Origin: Saccoglossus kowalevskii
Taxonomy: Eukaryota > Hemichordata > Enteropneusta > Harrimaniidae
Assembly: GCF_000003605.2 (NCBI RefSeq)
Contig: NW_003155239.1
Span: 155,154 to 219,153 of the forward strand
Length of the DNA stretch: 64,000 nucleotides
Direction: 5' to 3'
Notes under the pieces: generated by a model
Database searches by the model: none
Told to the model about the DNA's origin: nothing
Seen by the model: only the letters and a program-made list of their open reading frames with translations
Made by a program: the position numbers and the translations under genes
Shown here: positions 60,869 through 64,000 of the stretch, one piece after another
How positions within the stretch are numbered: position 1 is the first letter of the stretch
Layout of the letters: every line of letters starts with the position of its first letter

Positions 60869-60952
60869 GAGTCAGACGCCGATAGGTGGCGGGTTTTTCC
60901 GAGCAAACAGAAAAAATGATGAAAGTCTTTTCCCAGTCCGGGATGAAACACT

Positions 60953-61928
60953 CTAGTTAAGACCCCAAAAAAGGTGGTGTCTTACCTTGCCTGTGCTGTC
61001 CCCGGAGCAAAAAGCCAAAATGCTGCTACGGTGACAGGGTTCGGTGTGCCCAAGAAAGCCAGACCCCAACCCAATTCTGGGGGGGTAGTAAGCTTTCGAA
61101 GTAAAGACCAAAACAGTTCTGCATGAGGGCATAGGCAGCAAAGCGGGACCTGGGAGCTTCCAGGAGAGTGCTGATGGTGGAGAATTCTGTCCGCATAAAA
61201 TGCCGGACTGACTTATTGCCTATGCGCAGGGACCCTAGCGGTCGTTTGGGCTGGGTCAGCAAACTAAGACTGACGATTGGGTTGGGATAGTGTCCTGGAA
61301 TTTGGTTCTAGGCAAGAAACCTGATTTGTGTCTTTAGCACAACTTGATTGTCCATAACGGCGGTACATCATCTGAGAAGGACAATGCCCCCAGCTCTGGC
61401 CGACGCCTACCTGAGGCGAGGGCCAGTAGGAAGACTATTTTCTACGTCAAAATTTGAGTGGTGCTGATCGGAGAGGCTCAAAGGGCAGTCTGCTTAGAGC
61501 AGACAACACAGCCGACAAGTCCAAGTTGGCCGGCTCCCTTGTATGGGGTCTTGGAGTCTGGAAAGCAGTAAATAGTCTCCTAATAATAGGACAATCGGCT
61601 AGTCTTGTTCCCGTACGTTTTGAGTGGTGGGGGACAAGGCCGACCTGTAGCCAACGATCGCTGCATAGGACAAACCCACTTCGTCAAACAGGTGGACGAA
61701 GGAGCCTGCTACCTGGCCAATAGAGGGATGGTATGGATCAATCTCCTTTCCGCTACACCAATCGGTGTATGCTCGCAGCCTAGAAATGTAGGCCACATTA
61801 GAGGAATCCCTGTTCACCCTGGCCAGGACGTTGGCAGCCCGCTCAGATAAGGCTTTCGTATGTGCGGGTCTACTGAGAGCCTCTATGCATGTAAGTGATA
61901 CCTGCTGGCCCCTTTGGTAGTGCGCCAT
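60953..61928 (-). pseudogene. Tyrosine recombinase remnant (DIRS type)
   Basis: The frame 61599-61928 contains an N-terminal SAM-like DNA-binding segment (ANVLARVNRDSSNVAYISRL, YTDWCSGKEIDP and GYRSALS) typical of DIRS recombinases. After a frame change, KIVFLLALASGRRRPELGAL at 61381-61440 holds the catalytic Arg in the GRRR-x-E context. Later catalytic His/Arg and the Tyr cannot be placed with confidence because further stops and shifts intervene. In an intact element this enzyme would integrate the circular DNA intermediate by site-specific recombination. The remnant cannot encode a full enzyme. Confidence 0.7.
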
Positions 61929-62388
61929 CTGGTTGAGACGGCAGGTTCGGTAAGTCCGGAAGCACTGCTGGTGTTTCGACTAGCATTTCCAACAGAAGTG
62001 GAAACTAGGCCTTGCTTGGCCAATTGGGTGCGACCAATGATAATATGCAGGTATGCACCTGTCGAAGTTTTCTCTGGTGCCCGGTGAACTAGCGGGAAGC
62101 GAAGAATGGCGTACACAACTAAGTGGGTTCACAGGGTTAGCAAAGCAACCCTGGCCCAGGCTCCTGGAGTCAGCAGGAGTGTTGTGTACGTCGGGAGCTT
62201 GGCGTTCCGGGGTGCGGCAAACCGGTCCAAACTTGGACCGTCCCACAGCCGAAACAGCCTGGAGGCTACCTACTGGGGTATCAGCCACTCAGTGTTCTGG
62301 AGACGGAGCCGTCCTGAAAGGGCGTCGCCAGACTGTTACTCACCCCTGGAAGGTGGTGTGCGGTTAGCTCCACATTGTATTCCAGGCA

Positions 62389-62705
62389 CTAAAGGAGGAT
62401 TTGCTCCACTAGGACTGACAACGATGGGGAATGCACCTCTCCTCCTTCTTGAAGGAGACCACCGCTGCGTTGCCTGTGCAGAGCAAGACTCTGTGGTCTC
62501 AAACTACGGGTAGAAAGCGTGGTAGTGCTAAGTACACTGCTCTCAGTTCGAGCCGGTTGATATGGTATCCCAAAACTAATGCGGGGGCCATATCCTTGGG
62601 CTTGTTGGTCATACCTGCGGCGAGCGGGTCCAAGGGGCTCCCCTGTCCAAGGTTGGCCAGTGACAACCACCAAGGCAGGGCTTCCTTCACTTGGTCCGAG
62701 ATCAA
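62389..62705 (-). pseudogene. RNase H-like remnant of the DIRS element
   Basis: The frame 62499-62705 contains YHINRLELRAVYLALPRFLP, the HINxLEL-AV-ALxxF pattern characteristic of RNase H domains in DIRS and related retroelements. A second frame (62389-62673) carries the continuing part with a LVEQIL segment. The frame change between them shows decay. In an intact element it would remove the RNA strand during reverse transcription. Confidence 0.65.
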
Positions 62706-62842
62706 AACCTGTCTCTCTAGTTCTAGTTAGGAGAGCTCGGCGTTATAACAAGCGTTATACCGGGACACCAACTGCAAGTTGGGTCGAGGTGGGACTTGTC
62801 GATTTACTAACGAGCCCTGTGTTAGCCTGACGCGTTTGGCGA

Positions 62843-63423
62843 TTAACCCCTTGCTCGGGTTGTTAGTAACCAGTAGTCTGGGTACGGATTGAGGTGTACA
62901 GACATCTGGTGAAGCAGCAGCACTACCTGTTTCATCACTCGGGTGAACACGTAGGGCGCTTTGCCTAACCCGAATGAGGGGGCACCCAAAATTTGAATAC
63001 TTGGCCCAGCTGGGCAATTCGAAGGAGATGGCAACTCGCTGGGTGCATCGGTATGTGCAGGTAGGCCCTGCTTAAGTCTAGTGGGGCTAACCAGTCGAAA
63101 GGGTAGATGGAGAGGAGAATCCTGAATGGTGTCTCCATGTGGAACCGATCGAGGAGCACGTACTGATTCAGTCTGCCTAGGTCCAGAACTGGACGCCCGC
63201 CACTTGTAGATTTGGTACTACAAACACATTTGGGTAGAAGCCTGGGCTTAGTTCTGGCTGATGTACCCGTGTATGGCGCCTTTTCCCAGCAAACTGCTAC
63301 TTCTTGTCTGATTGAGTCCCCTGGCAGTGCCCAACAGGGGAGACACTGACGGGGGGAAATGGAGATTTCAGCGATATCCCTTAACAGTATGTCACTACCT
63401 GGAAAGGTCCAGGGATGGGTCAC
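62843..63423 (-). pseudogene. Reverse transcriptase remnant of the DIRS element
   Basis: The frame 62965-63423 carries GGRPVLDLGRLNQYVLLDRF and motif A, LDLSRAYLHIPMHP, with the catalytic Asp at residue 116 of the frame. The reading then shifts to the frame 62843-63034, with PSFGLGKAPYVFTRVMKQ (motif B region). Motif C reads YPDYWLL at 62873-62884, where the family normally has a Y-x-D-D core; loss of the second Asp alone would inactivate it. A stop codon at 63427-63429 separates it from the in-frame upstream reading frame. Confidence 0.8.
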
Positions 63424-63426
63424 CCG

Positions 63427-63786
63427 CTATCTCCAAACCGGAGTACAGTGTACGACAGGGATACGTGGCCATGGGTTCGGCAGTTGCGGGGGGGGGGGGG
63501 TGCCCCCTTCCCCTATGGGGTGAGTTTCCCAAGGCCTGAAGTAGTAACTAAGTTGTGATCTGGCCACTCGCCGAACACCCCCCACCCCACAGAGGTGAGC
63601 GTCAAACCTGCTTCCCCCGCTGCCGGGTAGACGTCCGCCCAGGGAGGGTGAGGGGCGCGCCACTACTCTTCCCTCCCATGGAAGGGTATGAGCGCTTGCC
63701 TCCTCGCTGACTCTAGGCGTTGTGTTTTCTGTGCTTGGGGTGTCCTTCACTTGCCCTTGGCAGGGCCAACTGGCTAGCGGATTCAA
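63427..63786 (-). pseudogene. Unrecognised frame upstream of the DIRS reverse transcriptase
   Basis: A 119-codon frame, Pro/Gly/Ser-rich, in the same phase as the RT frame and separated from it by one stop plus one codon. Its position suits the Gag/RT linker region of a DIRS element, but no domain is recognised. A G-run near 63489-63500 may cause sequencing or frame error here. Confidence 0.35.
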
Positions 63787-64000
63787 TCTGAACCCTCTGG
63801 TTCATTGCACTCCGAAGCTCCGAGACTGTACCTACCATTCCCTGAACAAAGAGGGTGGAGGATGTCCAGTCTGCGTCACTGAGGTGGGGACGTACCCCGA
63901 TTCAGCTTGTCGGCAAAAACACGTGCGTCTAAGGCCGTGTCTCGTATCACAGTAGTGGTCCGGCCAAGAGAGCCAGGTGACACTAGGGGGTGTTGCACGT

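Larger units (their letters stand above)
60152..64000 (-). other. Last intron of the V-ATPase subunit B gene (partial)
   Basis: Upstream of the last exon no other subunit B exon was recognised before the window ends, so the final intron is at least 3.8 kb. Most of it is a DIRS-like retroelement. Confidence 0.7.
60479..64000 (-). mobile_element. Decayed DIRS-type (tyrosine recombinase) retroelement, partial
   Basis: On the - strand, in order, are a possible upstream Gag-like reading frame (63427-63786), reverse transcriptase (62843-63423), RNase H-like (62389-62705) and tyrosine recombinase (about 60953-61928), followed by a complex terminal repeat block (60479-60868). The order RT-RH-YR without an aspartic protease or DDE integrase is diagnostic of the DIRS order. 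The coding parts are broken by stops and frame changes, so this copy is inactive. It is GC-richer than its surroundings. The 5' end lies past the window. It sits in the last intron of V-ATPase subunit B in the same orientation as the gene. Confidence 0.8.

Noticed and set aside
61454-62830. Several + strand frames of 80-135 codons in the GC-rich end
   Set aside because: They are complements of the DIRS-like coding remnants on the - strand and have no recognisable domains.

Overview
This is a eukaryotic, AT-rich, intron-bearing animal sequence with two assembly gaps (10793-11270 and 56893-56942). Long non-coding stretches, short exons with GT-AG introns, and several families of interspersed repeats (HINE/pearl-like elements, TA-flanked MITEs, a Mutator-like element, a DIRS-type retroelement) fit a marine invertebrate. 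The CtBP sequence is close to vertebrate CtBP, so an invertebrate deuterostome such as a hemichordate or echinoderm is plausible. That placement is inference; the species cannot be fixed from the window.

Two genes are firmly supported. The first is a complete seven-exon coding region on the + strand (42838-52772) for a C-terminal binding protein (CtBP) corepressor. It carries an N-terminal THAP zinc-finger domain ahead of a basic, NLS-like linker and the NAD(H)-binding D-2-hydroxyacid-dehydrogenase core. The exons sum to 535 codons plus stop with compatible phases throughout. The second is the last coding exon (60006-60151, - strand) of V-type H+-ATPase subunit B. The two genes converge tail to tail, and the rest of the V-ATPase gene lies beyond 64000.

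Layout: 1-42800 has no convincing coding exon and is filled with repeats (hAT-like element 5210-6654, TA-flanked MITEs, HINE-like elements near 17.4, 21.7 and 29.1 kb, a 2 kb inverted-repeat element at 19.0-21.05 kb). Because the THAP exon opens with a splice acceptor, at least one 5' untranslated CtBP exon should lie upstream, possibly in this stretch. From 42.8 to 52.8 kb is the CtBP coding region; its introns hold a 25-bp satellite, a HINE-like copy and a nested hAT/MITE pair. From 52.8 to about 56 kb is the CtBP 3' UTR and flank. At 56299-57579 sits a non-autonomous Mutator-like element with long inverted termini and a perfect 9-bp target duplication. From about 58.6 to 60.0 kb is the probable V-ATPase B 3' UTR, which holds a tandem array of AGGTCA half sites. 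From 60.5 kb to the end, GC-richer sequence in the last V-ATPase B intron is a decayed DIRS-type (tyrosine-recombinase) retroelement in the same orientation as the gene.

The most notable item is the THAP-CtBP architecture: a corepressor normally recruited by other DNA-binding proteins has its own predicted DNA-binding zinc finger, and the four zinc ligands are split between two exons separated by a 5 kb intron.
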